Positions 1-8,095 of a stretch of DNA of 64,000 nt are shown in pieces (position 1 is the stretch's first letter; every line of letters begins with the position of its first letter). The stretch lies in the NCBI GenBank assembly GCA_910585945.1, contig CAJUHZ010000008.1, forward strand, positions 33,630-97,629, written 5' to 3'. The position numbers and the translations under genes were made by a program. This stretch comes from an uncultured Bilophila sp. (GTDB lineage: Bacteria; Desulfobacterota; Desulfovibrionia; Desulfovibrionales; Desulfovibrionaceae). Under the pieces are notes generated by a model. It made no database searches. It was not told the DNA's origin and was given only the letters and a program-made list of their open reading frames with translations.

Positions 1-2
1 AG

Positions 3-575
3 CCTCAGTGCATTTTGACCATGCCTCTGCTTGAAGGGTTGGACGGCGTTCGCAAGATGTCCAAAAGTTACGGAAATTACATCGGCATTGACGAACCGGC
101 CGGGGATCAGTTCGGCAAGGCCATGTCCATTTCCGACGAATTGATGTGGCGTTTCTACGAACTGATTTCCAGCAAGTCGCTGGAAGATATCGCCGCGCTC
201 AGGAAAGATGTGGAAGAAGGTCGGGTTCATCCCAAAAAGGCCAAGGAAGAACTGGCGTTTGAAATCACGGCCCGGTACAGCGGCGAGGAAAAGGCGCGGG
301 AAGCCATGCAGGCATTCAACGCCGTATTCGCCGATGGCGGCGTGCCCGCTGACGCGCCCGAGTTTGCCTGTGGATACGGCGAGGCCAGCAAGCCGCCGGT
401 TTTCCTGACCGACGCGGGTCTTGCAGCCTCTCGCGGCGAAGCCAAACGGTTGATTCGGCAAGGCTCGCTTCATCTTGATGGAGAGAAACATACCGATGCC
501 GACTCCCCGCTCGCTCCCGGTTCCTATGTGGTAAAACTTGGGAAAAAACGTTTTCTCCGACTGACGGTGCGCTGA
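3..575 (+). CDS. tyrS: Tyrosyl-tRNA synthetase, C-terminal part (5' end outside the window)
   Basis: This is the last ~190 codons of a class I tyrosyl-tRNA synthetase, which charges tRNA-Tyr in the cytoplasm. The reading frame is open to the window edge, so the start and the HIGH-motif half are missing. Near its beginning it carries the family stretch TMPLLEGLDG followed by the KMSKS catalytic loop. The last ~60 residues (from PPVFLTDAGLAASRGEAKRL) form an S4 RNA-binding domain that grips the tRNA. Its stop overlaps the next start codon by one base (TGATG), so it probably heads or belongs to the following operon. Confidence 0.97.
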   Translation, partial: PQCILTMPLLEGLDGVRKMSKSYGNYIGIDEPAGDQFGKAMSISDELMWRFYELISSKSLEDIAALRKDVEEGRVHPKKAKEELAFEITARYSGEEKAREAMQAFNAVFADGGVPADAPEFACGYGEASKPPVFLTDAGLAASRGEAKRLIRQGSLHLDGEKHTDADSPLAPGSYVVKLGKKRFLRLTVR

Positions 576-1264
576 TGTTCGAGCTGGATTTTACAGCAAG
601 CATTCGCCATTTGACCGTGGCCTTTGTGCCCTTGATGCTTGGCATCATTCTGCATGAAGTGGCCCACGGCTGGATGGCGTTGCGCCGTGGCGACGCGACA
701 GCGGCCATGCTCGGCAGACTGACGCTCAACCCTTTCCCGCATATCGATCCGCTGGGGCTTTTCGTTTTTGTGATAACGAGCCTGTCCGGCTCCTTTGTGT
801 TCGGTTGGGCAAAGCCGGTGCCGATCAATCCGCGAAACTTCAAGCATCTGGTGAAGGATACCATGCTGGTTTCCGCCGCCGGACCCGGGTGCAATTTCCT
901 TCTGGCAGTGGCGTTCGCCCTGCTTTTGCGGTTTCTTCTCGTTATTTTTCCTGTTGAAACATGGGGACACGATGCCATCTGGATCTTTTTCTTTCTCATG
1001 TTTCGATCGGGTATCCTGATCAATCTTTCGCTCGCCTGGATCAATCTTCTCCCTATTCCCCCTCTGGACGGCAGTAAAATTTTGTGGGGGCTTCTCCCAC
1101 CCTCACTCAGTTATCACTACATGCGTCTGGAACGGTATGGGATGTTGATCTTGATCCTGATGCTTGCAACAGGCATGCTTGGGACGATACTTTTACCGCT
1201 GGTGAGAGGTTCATTCAACGGTATTGTTTCTCTCATTCTCCCAATTGAATATGCAACATTATGA
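575..1264 (+). CDS. Site-2 protease family (M50) membrane metalloprotease
   Basis: 229-residue integral membrane protein of the site-2 protease family, rhomboid-independent intramembrane zinc proteases. The zinc motif HEVAH lies at residues 27-31 inside the first hydrophobic segment. The second signature, LLPIPPLDG, places the third metal ligand at about Asp165. About five hydrophobic segments are visible. The substrate is unknown; short family members like this lack the PDZ domain of RseP, so a role in sigma-E signalling should not be assumed. Its start overlaps the tyrS stop and rfaE2 follows after 6 bases, so cotranscription is likely. Confidence 0.9.
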   Translation: MFELDFTASIRHLTVAFVPLMLGIILHEVAHGWMALRRGDATAAMLGRLTLNPFPHIDPLGLFVFVITSLSGSFVFGWAKPVPINPRNFKHLVKDTMLVSAAGPGCNFLLAVAFALLLRFLLVIFPVETWGHDAIWIFFFLMFRSGILINLSLAWINLLPIPPLDGSKILWGLLPPSLSYHYMRLERYGMLILILMLATGMLGTILLPLVRGSFNGIVSLILPIEYATL

Positions 1265-1270
1265 ATTGCC

Positions 1271-1753
1271 ATGCTGCAGCACCCGAATATTCTTGATGCA
1301 AATAAGCTGAAGCAACGACTGGAGTTCTGGCGGGCTTCCGGCAAGCGGATTGTATTTACAAACGGTTGCTACGATATCCTGCACCCTGGCCATGTGGATC
1401 TTCTGGCCAGGGCCAGAGCGCTCGGGGATATTCTTCTTCTCGGCGTGAACAGCGACGCTTCCGTCCGTCGTCTCGGCAAGGGAAGCGACAGGCCGATCAA
1501 TCCGTTTGCAGTCCGGGCTTTTGTGTTGGCCCACCTTGACAGCGTGGATGGAGTGACATGCTTTGAAGAAGACACGCCCTATCGGCTTATTCAGGAAGTT
1601 TTACCTGATATCCTGGTGAAAGGTGGAGACTGGTCGGTGGAGCGCATCATCGGGCGTGACATTGTGGAAGAGCATGGCGGTAAAGTCATCAGCCTGCCGC
1701 TGCTTGAAGGCTTTTCCACAACCGCGCTGGTGGAGCGAATTCGTCATGTTTGA
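1271..1753 (+). CDS. rfaE2: D-glycero-beta-D-manno-heptose 1-phosphate adenylyltransferase
   Basis: 160-residue nucleotidyltransferase that activates heptose 1-phosphate with ATP to give ADP-heptose, a precursor of the LPS inner core. The N-terminal signature FTNGCYDILHPGHVDLL contains the HxGH nucleotide-binding motif at residues 38-41, and GVNSD and the region VKGGDW are also family features. The protein corresponds to the C-terminal half of E. coli HldE only; the kinase half must be encoded elsewhere. Its length matches stand-alone RfaE2. The last bases overlap an upstream ATG of the NfeD gene. Confidence 0.93.
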   Translation: MLQHPNILDANKLKQRLEFWRASGKRIVFTNGCYDILHPGHVDLLARARALGDILLLGVNSDASVRRLGKGSDRPINPFAVRAFVLAHLDSVDGVTCFEEDTPYRLIQEVLPDILVKGGDWSVERIIGRDIVEEHGGKVISLPLLEGFSTTALVERIRHV

Positions 1754-1766
1754 AGAGGGACTTATC

Positions 1767-2249
1767 ATGTCTGCCCCTACACTCTGGTTTTTGCTCGGCT
1801 TCGTATTTTTTGCCGCGGAGCTTTTCCTCCCCGGCTTCATTATGGTCTTTTTCGGCGTCGGGGCGTGGGCGGCGGCTCTTGCGGCCGGTTTGGGAGCCGA
1901 TCTTGCGTTGGCCCTGATCATTTTCATCGGAATGTCCGTTGGTTCTCTTCTGCTGTTGCGACGCATGCTTGTCGCAACATTCCAGGGCCGCTCCCGTCTC
2001 GCTTCCGAACGTGAAAGCGAAGCGATGGAAGATGCGGGAGACCCAGACGATGAAACCACACCGTTCATGCTCACCGGAAAGCAGGCCACAGTCTCCCGAA
2101 CCATCACCCCGAAGACAATCGGGGAAGTGACTGTGGGCGGAAGCTTCTGGCGCGCGATATCGGATGCTGATATTCCTGAAGGCTCCCTCGTCGTCATTCT
2201 CGGGCACGACAAAGATAATGAACTACTTCTGCGTGTGAGAAAAATGTAA
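1767..2249 (+). CDS. NfeD family membrane protein
   Basis: 160-residue NfeD-like protein. Hydrophobic segments occupy roughly residues 3-60 (LWFLLGFVFFAAELFLPGF, then two more), followed by a charged linker and a C-terminal OB-fold-like domain (GKQATVSRTITPKTIGEVTVGG to the end). NfeD proteins pair with SPFH/stomatin proteins, and the next gene is exactly that partner, so the two probably form a membrane complex. The chosen ATG at 1767 has GAGGG about seven bases upstream; an ATG at 1746 overlapping rfaE2 is an alternative. The biochemical role of such pairs is not established. Confidence 0.88.
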   Translation: MSAPTLWFLLGFVFFAAELFLPGFIMVFFGVGAWAAALAAGLGADLALALIIFIGMSVGSLLLLRRMLVATFQGRSRLASERESEAMEDAGDPDDETTPFMLTGKQATVSRTITPKTIGEVTVGGSFWRAISDADIPEGSLVVILGHDKDNELLLRVRKM

Positions 2250-2335
2250 ATGAATTGGATTTTCTATTCCGCCGGAGAGTGGTGATAGTTGATTTATTCA
2301 ACTCTTCAATTGTAATCCCTTACAGGAGGACAGCA

Positions 2336-3325
2336 ATGTTTATTCCTTTCAGCCCTTCGATTATCATTCTTGCTGTATTGGCCCTGTTTGTAGTCATTAT
2401 TCTTTTCAAGACGGCGCTTGTTGTACCAAACAAACAAGCTGTGGTTGTGGAACGTTTGGGAAAATTCCATGCTGTTTTGTATGCCGGATTTCATATTCTT
2501 ATTCCTTTTATTGATACGGTAGCCTATCGACGGTCGCTGAAGGAAGAAGTTCTGGATGTGCCCAAACAGACATGCATTACAAAAGATAACGTAAGCGTCG
2601 ATATTGACGGTATTCTTTACCTTCAGGTGATCAATCCCGAAAAATCCGCATATGGAATCAGTAACTATATGATAGGCTCAATTCAGTTGGCCCAGACGGC
2701 ACTGCGGTCAACCATCGGCAAGCTGGTGCTGGACCGTACCTTTGAAGAGCGCCATACCATCAACCAGGAAGTCATCGCTGCCCTGGATGCCGCCACCGCG
2801 CCTTGGGGCATCAAGGTCTTGCGTTACGAAGTTCGGGATATAACCCCACCGTCCGGAGTGATGCAGGCCATGGAAAAACAAATGCGGGCCGAACGGGAAA
2901 AGCGCGCGCTCATCGCCCAGTCCGAAGGTGAAATGCAGGCACGTATCAATATGGCCGAGGGGGCGAAGGCCGCGGCCATTGCCGAATCGGAAGGCCGCCT
3001 CCAGGCTCAAAAAAACCAGGCCGAAGGCGATGCCGTGCTTATCCGTACAGTGGCCCAGGCCACAGCGGACGGACTGCGACTGGTGGGAGAGCAAATGCGC
3101 CAGCCCGGCGGAATAACCGCCGCCAATCTGCGTGTGGCGGAACACTACCTGGAACAGTTCGGAGAGTTGGCCAAAGCGAACAACACCATGATTATCCCGA
3201 CCAATATGGCTGATGTGGGCGGACTGGTGGCAGGGTTGACGACGATCCTCCGTCAGAGCCGGGCGGATGCGCCCGATATCGCGGAAACGTCCTCCTCTTC
3301 CTCCAAAACAGCTTTTGAAGCATGA
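2336..3325 (+). CDS. SPFH/band 7 (stomatin-like) membrane protein
   Basis: 329-residue stomatin/prohibitin-type protein, anchored by one N-terminal membrane segment (residues ~5-28). It then has an SPFH domain (VPNKQAVVVERLGKF onward) and a long alanine/glutamate-rich coiled-coil stretch (MRAEREKRALIAQSEGE and following). It resembles E. coli QmcA. The ATG at 2336 is preceded by a strong AGGAGG, which decides the start against a longer upstream frame. It lies 86 bases after its presumed NfeD partner, and its stop overlaps the next start (ATGA). Confidence 0.93.
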   Translation: MFIPFSPSIIILAVLALFVVIILFKTALVVPNKQAVVVERLGKFHAVLYAGFHILIPFIDTVAYRRSLKEEVLDVPKQTCITKDNVSVDIDGILYLQVINPEKSAYGISNYMIGSIQLAQTALRSTIGKLVLDRTFEERHTINQEVIAALDAATAPWGIKVLRYEVRDITPPSGVMQAMEKQMRAEREKRALIAQSEGEMQARINMAEGAKAAAIAESEGRLQAQKNQAEGDAVLIRTVAQATADGLRLVGEQMRQPGGITAANLRVAEHYLEQFGELAKANNTMIIPTNMADVGGLVAGLTTILRQSRADAPDIAETSSSSSKTAFEA

Positions 3326-4050
3326 TTGCAAAACACGCTTCTCCGGCTGTGAAGAAAGCATGGTACCCCCTTTTTCTCGATTTGTCCGCCAGTCGCTGTC
3401 TTGTCGTCGGCGCAGGGCGGGTGGGATGCCGTAAAATAGATGCGCTTCTGCGCGGCGGAGTGGGTGAGATTCTGGTTCTGGATACAGCGTGGCCCGCAAT
3501 GCAGGAAACATGGACGGCAGGCCTGCAACAGGCCATGACGGCGGGGCGGGCTGTTTTTTGCCAGCGGCAGTTCAGGGCGCAGGACGTGAACGGATGCGCT
3601 CTTGTTTTCGCGGCAACCGGAGATCGAAAGGTCAACGCCGCGGTGACGGCCGCCGCCCGGGAGCGCGGCATCCCCTGCAACAGCGCTGATGCGCCGTATG
3701 CCGGCGACTTCATGACGCCGGCACGAGTGGATGCGGGGGATATCTGCCTCGCCCTGTGTACAGGCGGTGAAAGCCCTGCCCTGTCAGCCCGTATCCGCCG
3801 TGAAGTGGCCGCCTGGCTTGGCGAACGGTATGACGGGCTGTGCCGTCTGATGGGATGCTTGCGTCCGCTGGTTCTTGCCTTGGGGCATGATTCGGAACAC
3901 AATGGAGAACTCTTTCGACGCATTGTGCAATCACCGCTCGCGGAGTGCCTGGCTCAGCGGGATCGCGAGGCGAGCGAAAGACTGCTCCGGGAACTTTTAC
4001 CACAGGAACTGCACCCGAATATTGCGGAGTTGCTGGATGAGTCTGTCTGA
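3322..4050 (+). CDS. Precorrin-2 dehydrogenase / sirohydrochlorin ferrochelatase (Met8/CysG-N type)
   Basis: 242-residue protein of the Met8p/CysG N-terminal family. Such enzymes use NAD to oxidise precorrin-2 to sirohydrochlorin and may insert iron to give siroheme. The Rossmann motif LVVGAGRVGCRK lies at residues ~30-42, and the segment SADAPYAGDFMTPARVDAGD corresponds to the family's active-site region. There is no fused methyltransferase domain. It overlaps the SPFH stop by four bases and the following membrane gene by 14. Together with hemA this suggests a tetrapyrrole operon; in sulfate reducers siroheme is also an intermediate of heme synthesis (family knowledge). Confidence 0.88.
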   Translation: MIAKHASPAVKKAWYPLFLDLSASRCLVVGAGRVGCRKIDALLRGGVGEILVLDTAWPAMQETWTAGLQQAMTAGRAVFCQRQFRAQDVNGCALVFAATGDRKVNAAVTAAARERGIPCNSADAPYAGDFMTPARVDAGDICLALCTGGESPALSARIRREVAAWLGERYDGLCRLMGCLRPLVLALGHDSEHNGELFRRIVQSPLAECLAQRDREASERLLRELLPQELHPNIAELLDESV

Positions 4051-4876
4051 GTTTTTGCCGATTCTGGCCATACATTTGTTTGCCCTTGGCACGGTAAGCG
4101 TTGTGGCGGGCATTTTGTCCCGCCGCGAACCGCTGAAACGTCTGGCATTGGCCCTGACCCTGCTTGCCTTCCTCGCGCAGACCACGCTCATTGGTCATAC
4201 GCTGTGGGTATCGGGGCCGGCCGCATTCACACGGGCCATGTATGTGCTGCTCCTGGCCTGGGGCTTTACCTTTGTCGGGTTGATGCTCTGGGTATGGTGG
4301 GGAAAGCGATACGAAACGCTTCTGCTTGTCGTTTCTCCCTTGGCGCTGCTCATGTTTCTGGCGGCCGTACTCCTGCGCCACGACGAGGCCCCCCTGCCTC
4401 CTGTCCTCTCCGGGATGACGTTTTCCATTCACATCACCGCAACATTCATCAGCTTGGGAGTGCTCGCCCTGGCATTCGGAGCCGGAATCCTGTTCCTCGT
4501 TCAGGAGAGATCCATCAAGGGAAAAAACAGATTGAGCGGCTTTCAGAAAGATCTCCCTGCCCTTTCGGCCCTCGATCGAATCAATGCCTTTGCCGCCTCC
4601 ATCGGCTTTCCCCTGTTCACAATCGGGCTGTTGTTCGGCTTCATCTCCGCCCGGCTGACATGGGGAACCCTGCTTTCGGGCGATCCAAAGGAGCTTGTTT
4701 CCCTGCTGGCCTGGGTGTTGTACGCCTGGCTTTTTCATCAGCGCCTGGCGCAAGGGAGACAGGGGAGAAGGCCGGCCATCCTCGCAGTGTGGATCTTTGG
4801 CGTTTGCATTTTTTCCTTTGTCGCGGTCAATGTATTCATGACTTCTCACCACAGCTTTACGCAAGCGCCGTTCTAA
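4037..4876 (+). CDS. CcsA/HemX-like cytochrome c assembly membrane protein
   Basis: 279-residue polytopic membrane protein with about eight hydrophobic segments. The C-terminal part contains LTWGTLLSGDPKELVSLLAW, a variant of the tryptophan-rich WWD-type motif of CcsA/CcmC heme-handling proteins, and conserved histidines (e.g. MTSHHS near the end). HemX-type members sit next to hemA and may influence glutamyl-tRNA reductase level, while CcsA members deliver heme for cytochrome c. The position directly before hemA favours the HemX-like role, but sequence alone does not separate the two. The ATG at 4037 lies inside the end of the previous gene. Confidence 0.85.
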   Translation: MSLSEFLPILAIHLFALGTVSVVAGILSRREPLKRLALALTLLAFLAQTTLIGHTLWVSGPAAFTRAMYVLLLAWGFTFVGLMLWVWWGKRYETLLLVVSPLALLMFLAAVLLRHDEAPLPPVLSGMTFSIHITATFISLGVLALAFGAGILFLVQERSIKGKNRLSGFQKDLPALSALDRINAFAASIGFPLFTIGLLFGFISARLTWGTLLSGDPKELVSLLAWVLYAWLFHQRLAQGRQGRRPAILAVWIFGVCIFSFVAVNVFMTSHHSFTQAPF

Positions 4877-4877
4877 T

Positions 4878-6218
4878 ATGAACCAGCACATTTATCTTAT
4901 CGGGCTCAATCACAGAACAGCAAGCGTGGATGTGCGAGAAAACTTCGCCCTGACTGACTTCTGTTCAAAGGAAACGTGGGCGATCCCTGTCCGGGAAGAC
5001 GGTTGCGGGCCTGATGCGGAAGGACCGGGAGAAGCGTGCCGGCCGAATGAGGCGTTGATTCTTTCCACCTGCAACCGGGTGGAAATCCTGGCTGTGGGAG
5101 CAGGCGATATTCCGGGTTCAGTTCTGGCAGCCTGGGCCGCCGCGCGCCATCGTACCGTCGCTGAGCTTGAACCCTATGTGTATGTATATGAGGGGACGGA
5201 AGCTATCCGGCACCTGTTCTCCGTCGCTTCCAGTCTCGATTCCATGGTGCTTGGAGAACCGCAGATTCTTGGCCAGTTGAAAGACGCCTACCGCAAGGCT
5301 CGCCTCGCTGGCGCGAGCAAAACGATCGTCAATCGCCTTCTTCACAAGTCGTTCTCTGTGGCCAAGCGCGTGCGGACGGAGACGGGCGTCGCCTCCAGCG
5401 CCGTTTCCATCAGCTATGCGGCTGTCGAACTTGCCAAGCGCATTTTCGCCGATATGGGCCAGTATCGCGCCATGCTGATCGGAGCCGGAGAAATGGCGGA
5501 ACTGGCAGCCACGCACCTCATTCAGGCGGGCATCCGCGATATTCTGGTCTGTAACCGTACCTTTGAGAGGGCCGTGGATCTGGCCCGGCAATTCAAGGGC
5601 GAACCGATCCACTTTGAGCATTTGACAGACAGGCTGGCGGAAGTGGATATCATCATCAGCTCCACCGGCGCTCCCGATCCTGTGATCCGGGCCGATGATG
5701 TGAGACAGGTTCTCAAGCGCCGCAGGTACAGCCCCATGTTTTTTATCGACATCGCCGTCCCCAGAGATGTGGAACCGGCCGTAAACAATTTTGACAATGT
5801 CTATGTTTACGACATAGATGATCTTAAAGAGGTTGTTGAAGAAAATCTGGCGCACCGTCGCGATGAGGCACGCCAGGCTGTTGCCATTGTTGAAGAAGAG
5901 GTTGGGGTCTTCTGCGCATGGTTGCGCTCCCTTGAACTCCAGCCGACGATCACCGCCCTGCTCCAGCATTATGAATTGCATGCCAGGGAAGAACTGGGGC
6001 GCACGCTGAAACGTCTTGCAGCGGCAGGCCCTGTACATGAAACGACACGGGAGGCGCTGGAAACGATGCTCCGTTCTCTCGTTCGCAAGCTTTCATACGA
6101 ACCCATTGCCTTTCTCAGGCAATCCCATCAATCCGAAACGGTCCGGATCAATCTGATCCGCCAGATGTTCGACCTTGATGCTCCTTTGGAGCGGGAACAC
6201 GCCCGACGCCGAAATTGA
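4878..6218 (+). CDS. hemA: Glutamyl-tRNA reductase
   Basis: 446-residue NADPH-dependent enzyme that reduces glutamyl-tRNA to glutamate-1-semialdehyde, the first committed step of the C5 tetrapyrrole pathway. The catalytic cysteine is Cys65 in LSTCNRVEI. GEPQILGQLKDAY and the nucleotide-binding motif LIGAGEMAELAA follow, and a dimerisation domain forms the C-terminus. An acidic insertion (~residues 38-56, DGCGPDAEGPGEA) sits before the catalytic motif and is longer than in many homologues. It begins one base after the upstream membrane gene stops. Confidence 0.97.
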   Translation: MNQHIYLIGLNHRTASVDVRENFALTDFCSKETWAIPVREDGCGPDAEGPGEACRPNEALILSTCNRVEILAVGAGDIPGSVLAAWAAARHRTVAELEPYVYVYEGTEAIRHLFSVASSLDSMVLGEPQILGQLKDAYRKARLAGASKTIVNRLLHKSFSVAKRVRTETGVASSAVSISYAAVELAKRIFADMGQYRAMLIGAGEMAELAATHLIQAGIRDILVCNRTFERAVDLARQFKGEPIHFEHLTDRLAEVDIIISSTGAPDPVIRADDVRQVLKRRRYSPMFFIDIAVPRDVEPAVNNFDNVYVYDIDDLKEVVEENLAHRRDEARQAVAIVEEEVGVFCAWLRSLELQPTITALLQHYELHAREELGRTLKRLAAAGPVHETTREALETMLRSLVRKLSYEPIAFLRQSHQSETVRINLIRQMFDLDAPLEREHARRRN

Positions 6219-6232
6219 ATCGGAGAAAGTAT

Positions 6233-6595
6233 ATGCGCTCATATGTGATTGATGAACTTGCCGGCTCCACTGTGCGTCATCTGCAGGATCGGCTGACGGA
6301 TATGGGGGGCGCTTCAAGCGTGGAAAAGCTGTTTTGGTTGCCAGTAGATCAGGAGCTTCTGACGCCAATCCAGTGCGAACACCTGCCGGAATGCGGCCCG
6401 TACAAAATGGCAGTTGAGTTGAAGGACGAAAGCGTGCGGCTGGAACTCCTGGTACGGGCTGAAGGAAAACTTCGGTGTGAATGTATTTGCTATTTGCACC
6501 CGGAAGCGGAAAGAAAAATGATGAACAAACTTGATACCCTCATTACCGCAATACAGCAGGATGAACTTTCCGTGCTGTTCGGCGTGTGCTGTTGA
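6233..6595 (+). CDS. Conserved-looking hypothetical protein, 120 residues
   Basis: Soluble protein without a recognised domain; no function can be assigned. It starts at ATG 6233, 15 bases after hemA, with GGAGA seven bases upstream; a TTG overlapping the hemA stop is less likely. The sequence is moderately acidic and has six cysteines, including CECIC around residues 81-85 and a C-terminal GVCC, which could bind metal or form disulfides (inference). The tight spacing suggests it is the last gene of the hemA operon. Confidence 0.7.
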   Translation: MRSYVIDELAGSTVRHLQDRLTDMGGASSVEKLFWLPVDQELLTPIQCEHLPECGPYKMAVELKDESVRLELLVRAEGKLRCECICYLHPEAERKMMNKLDTLITAIQQDELSVLFGVCC

Positions 6596-6603
6596 GTCTC
6601 ACT

Positions 6604-6726
6604 ATGAAATACCTAAGACTGCTTGTCATGATTTGCGGGTTTCTGGTGCTTTCAGGATGTGCTTCACTTCTTGTTGATCATGAACATTATAAATCAAGAA
6701 GTTGTAGAATCTATAATTATAGATAG
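6604..6726 (+). CDS. Very small lipoprotein-like ORF, 40 residues
   Basis: A 40-codon ORF begins 8 bases after the previous stop. It encodes a basic start (MKYLRLL), a hydrophobic core and a perfect lipobox LSGC with the modified cysteine at residue 19. Only ~21 mature residues follow, tyrosine/arginine-rich and ending in a TAG. It may be a genuine mini-lipoprotein or the surviving N-terminus of a longer gene, since the downstream DNA is AT-richer than the neighbours and has no continuation. No strong ribosome-binding site is visible. Confidence 0.45.
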   Translation: MKYLRLLVMICGFLVLSGCASLLVDHEHYKSRSCRIYNYR

Positions 6727-7166
6727 AAATAATGCTGTTCAATGTATTCCGAAGTGCCTTTGTTCTTTCTAAAACATTTGATTGACCTGCTAACAAAAGT
6801 GCCTATTTACCCAAATGTATAGCGTAATATGCGTTTGCTGGCGCCCAACTTTTTCGGCAAGTTCAGTGGCCGTGGGAGGGGCGTCTCCAATTCGTCCTTC
6901 ACTCTCTTATGGGGATATTCAGCACAACAAAGATAAAAGCCCAGAGGCAGCCCTCAGTAAAACGTCGTCCGCGAAAAGCTGTTTTTTTCCGGCCGGCCGG
7001 CGCAAGGTAAACATTGGGCGAAGCTGTTTGGACATACCGCAAGTTTAATGTTGGCCTTGCAACGCCGCAGGATGCAAAAACGGCTTTGCACAGGCGGTTT
7101 TGGGAGCAAGACGATGTGATCTTGCTAACCATTTCGTATGAGCTAAGCCCTGAGTTTTCCATCCCA
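6727..7166. other. Non-coding, AT-richer stretch with a repeat-element copy
   Basis: Between the small lipoprotein ORF and the hairpins before bamD there is no supported gene. The first ~100 bases are AT-rich. Positions ~6940-7113 hold an inverted copy of the R1 repeat element listed separately. The minus strand between ~6790 and 6905 has a short open stretch (TATELAEKVGRQQTHI) reminiscent of a helix-turn-helix. It is bounded by stops on both sides and could be a relic of a transferred gene. Confidence 0.5.
6940..7113 (-). repeat. R1 repeat element, inverted, diverged copy
   Basis: Read on the minus strand this segment aligns along most of its length with the two R1 copies at 32201-32377 and 32536-32707. 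Shared blocks include TTGCAAGGCCAACATT, the CAGCTTCG segment, and the GAAAAAAACAGCTTTTCGCG hairpin-like block. The end corresponding to the right inverted repeat is recognisable (ACTGAGGGCTGCC) and the other end is degenerate. End coordinates are approximate. Confidence 0.7.
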
Positions 7167-7167
7167 T

Positions 7168-7234
7168 AAAAAACACCTTTCCCTTAATTGTGTGCTGAGC
7201 CTGAACAATTCAGCGTAAGGGAAAGGTGTTTTTT
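7168..7234. repeat. Perfect 19-bp inverted repeat with 29-base loop
   Basis: The arm at 7168-7186 (six A, then CACCTTTCCCTTA) is exactly complementary to 7216-7234. Each strand therefore ends in a T-run after a stable stem, as in a bidirectional intrinsic terminator. The loop contains a second small palindrome (GCTGA ... TCAGC). It lies between the end of the plus-strand hemA group and the minus-strand bamD gene. Confidence 0.7.
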
Positions 7235-7251
7235 GTGTAGAACGCTTGTCT

Positions 7252-7274
7252 CCACCCGCATAGCGGGTGGTTTT
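7252..7274 (+). terminator. Hairpin followed by TTTT
   Basis: The stem CCACCCGC (7252-7259) pairs with GCGGGTGG (7263-7270) across a 3-base loop and is followed by TTTT. It has the form of an intrinsic terminator for plus-strand transcription. A further palindrome (CATTAA ... GGCTAAAGCC ... TTAATG, about 7284-7320) follows immediately, so this may instead be a degenerate mobile-element end. Confidence 0.45.
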
Positions 7275-7319
7275 CTGTTTCGGATGCTACGCTTCATTAA
7301 CGGGCTAAAGCCATTAATG

Positions 7320-7346
7320 AAAAACGGGCAGAGAAAACTCTGCCCG
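7320..7346 (-). terminator. Intrinsic terminator of the trxA-trxB-bamD unit
   Basis: The stem CGGGCAGAG (7325-7333) pairs perfectly with CTCTGCCCG (7338-7346) around an AAAA loop. On the minus strand the stem is followed by five T residues. It lies 25 bases beyond the bamD stop, in the position expected for the operon terminator. Confidence 0.85.
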
Positions 7347-7370
7347 ATCTTCTATCATGCCTGTCAAAAA

Positions 7371-8093
7371 CTACATCCAGTCAAACCAGCGTCTCCATGA
7401 TCCCTGGATTTGCTGTCTGGCCTCTTCGGACTGTTGCTCGCGGTAACGGTAGTACGCGGCAATGGCTTTTTCCCGTGCGTGCTCGCACACATCCGGAACA
7501 TCCGGGAAATTGTCAACGATATAGGTATACCGTTTCCATGCCGGCCCGTACCGTTTCATGTTCCAGAAAACATCGCCAAGATAGAGTTCATGCTCGGCAA
7601 TGATCTTGCGCCCATTCTGTATCTCGTCCGCCGCCTTTTCCGCATATTCGGATTCGGGAAATGTTTCCCTGAGCCGGCCAAAATATTCAAGAGATTCCTG
7701 AACGGCCGTTGTTGGTCTGTCCACAGAAATAAAGCTTTTCAAGTCCGACATGCCCACCTGATACAAGACGTAGGGAATGGCCTCGTGCCGTGGGTGCATG
7801 GACTCAAAATCTTTATAACTTTCCGCTGCTTCCGGATAGCGCTCATCAAGATAGTAGGCATCTCCCAACGCCAGTTCCGCTTCCACCGTATAGGGGCTGA
7901 AGGGGAAGTTATCCTTCAGACGCATGTAATATTCCGCGGCTTGCTGGTAGTCCTTATCACGCATGGCGTCATTGGCGTTTTCATAAAGCTCCTGAGCGGT
8001 ATCCTCAGGCGGCGGTAGAAAATAGTAGTCAATGATGCCACAGCCGGACAACAGCAACGTGCATACAGCCAACACAAATTGGCGAACAAGCAT
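7371..8093 (-). CDS. bamD: Outer membrane protein assembly factor BamD
   Basis: 240-residue periplasmic lipoprotein of the BAM complex, which inserts beta-barrel proteins into the outer membrane. The start at 8093 gives a lipoprotein signal with lipobox LSGC (Cys18). The mature part consists of TPR-like helical repeats: LYENANDAMRDKDYQQAAEYY, ALGDAYYLDERYPEAAESY, then a segment ending HELYLGDVFWNMKRYGPAWKRY. Length is typical of BamD. It follows trxB by two bases and is the last gene before a clear terminator. Confidence 0.93.
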   Translation of the reverse strand: MLVRQFVLAVCTLLLSGCGIIDYYFLPPPEDTAQELYENANDAMRDKDYQQAAEYYMRLKDNFPFSPYTVEAELALGDAYYLDERYPEAAESYKDFESMHPRHEAIPYVLYQVGMSDLKSFISVDRPTTAVQESLEYFGRLRETFPESEYAEKAADEIQNGRKIIAEHELYLGDVFWNMKRYGPAWKRYTYIVDNFPDVPDVCEHAREKAIAAYYRYREQQSEEARQQIQGSWRRWFDWM

Positions 8094-8095
8094 GA

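Noticed and set aside
6790..6905. Short HTH-like reading frame on the minus strand (TATELAEKVGRQQTHI)
   Set aside because: It has only ~37 codons between stops and no start. It may be a relic, but the evidence is a single resemblance.
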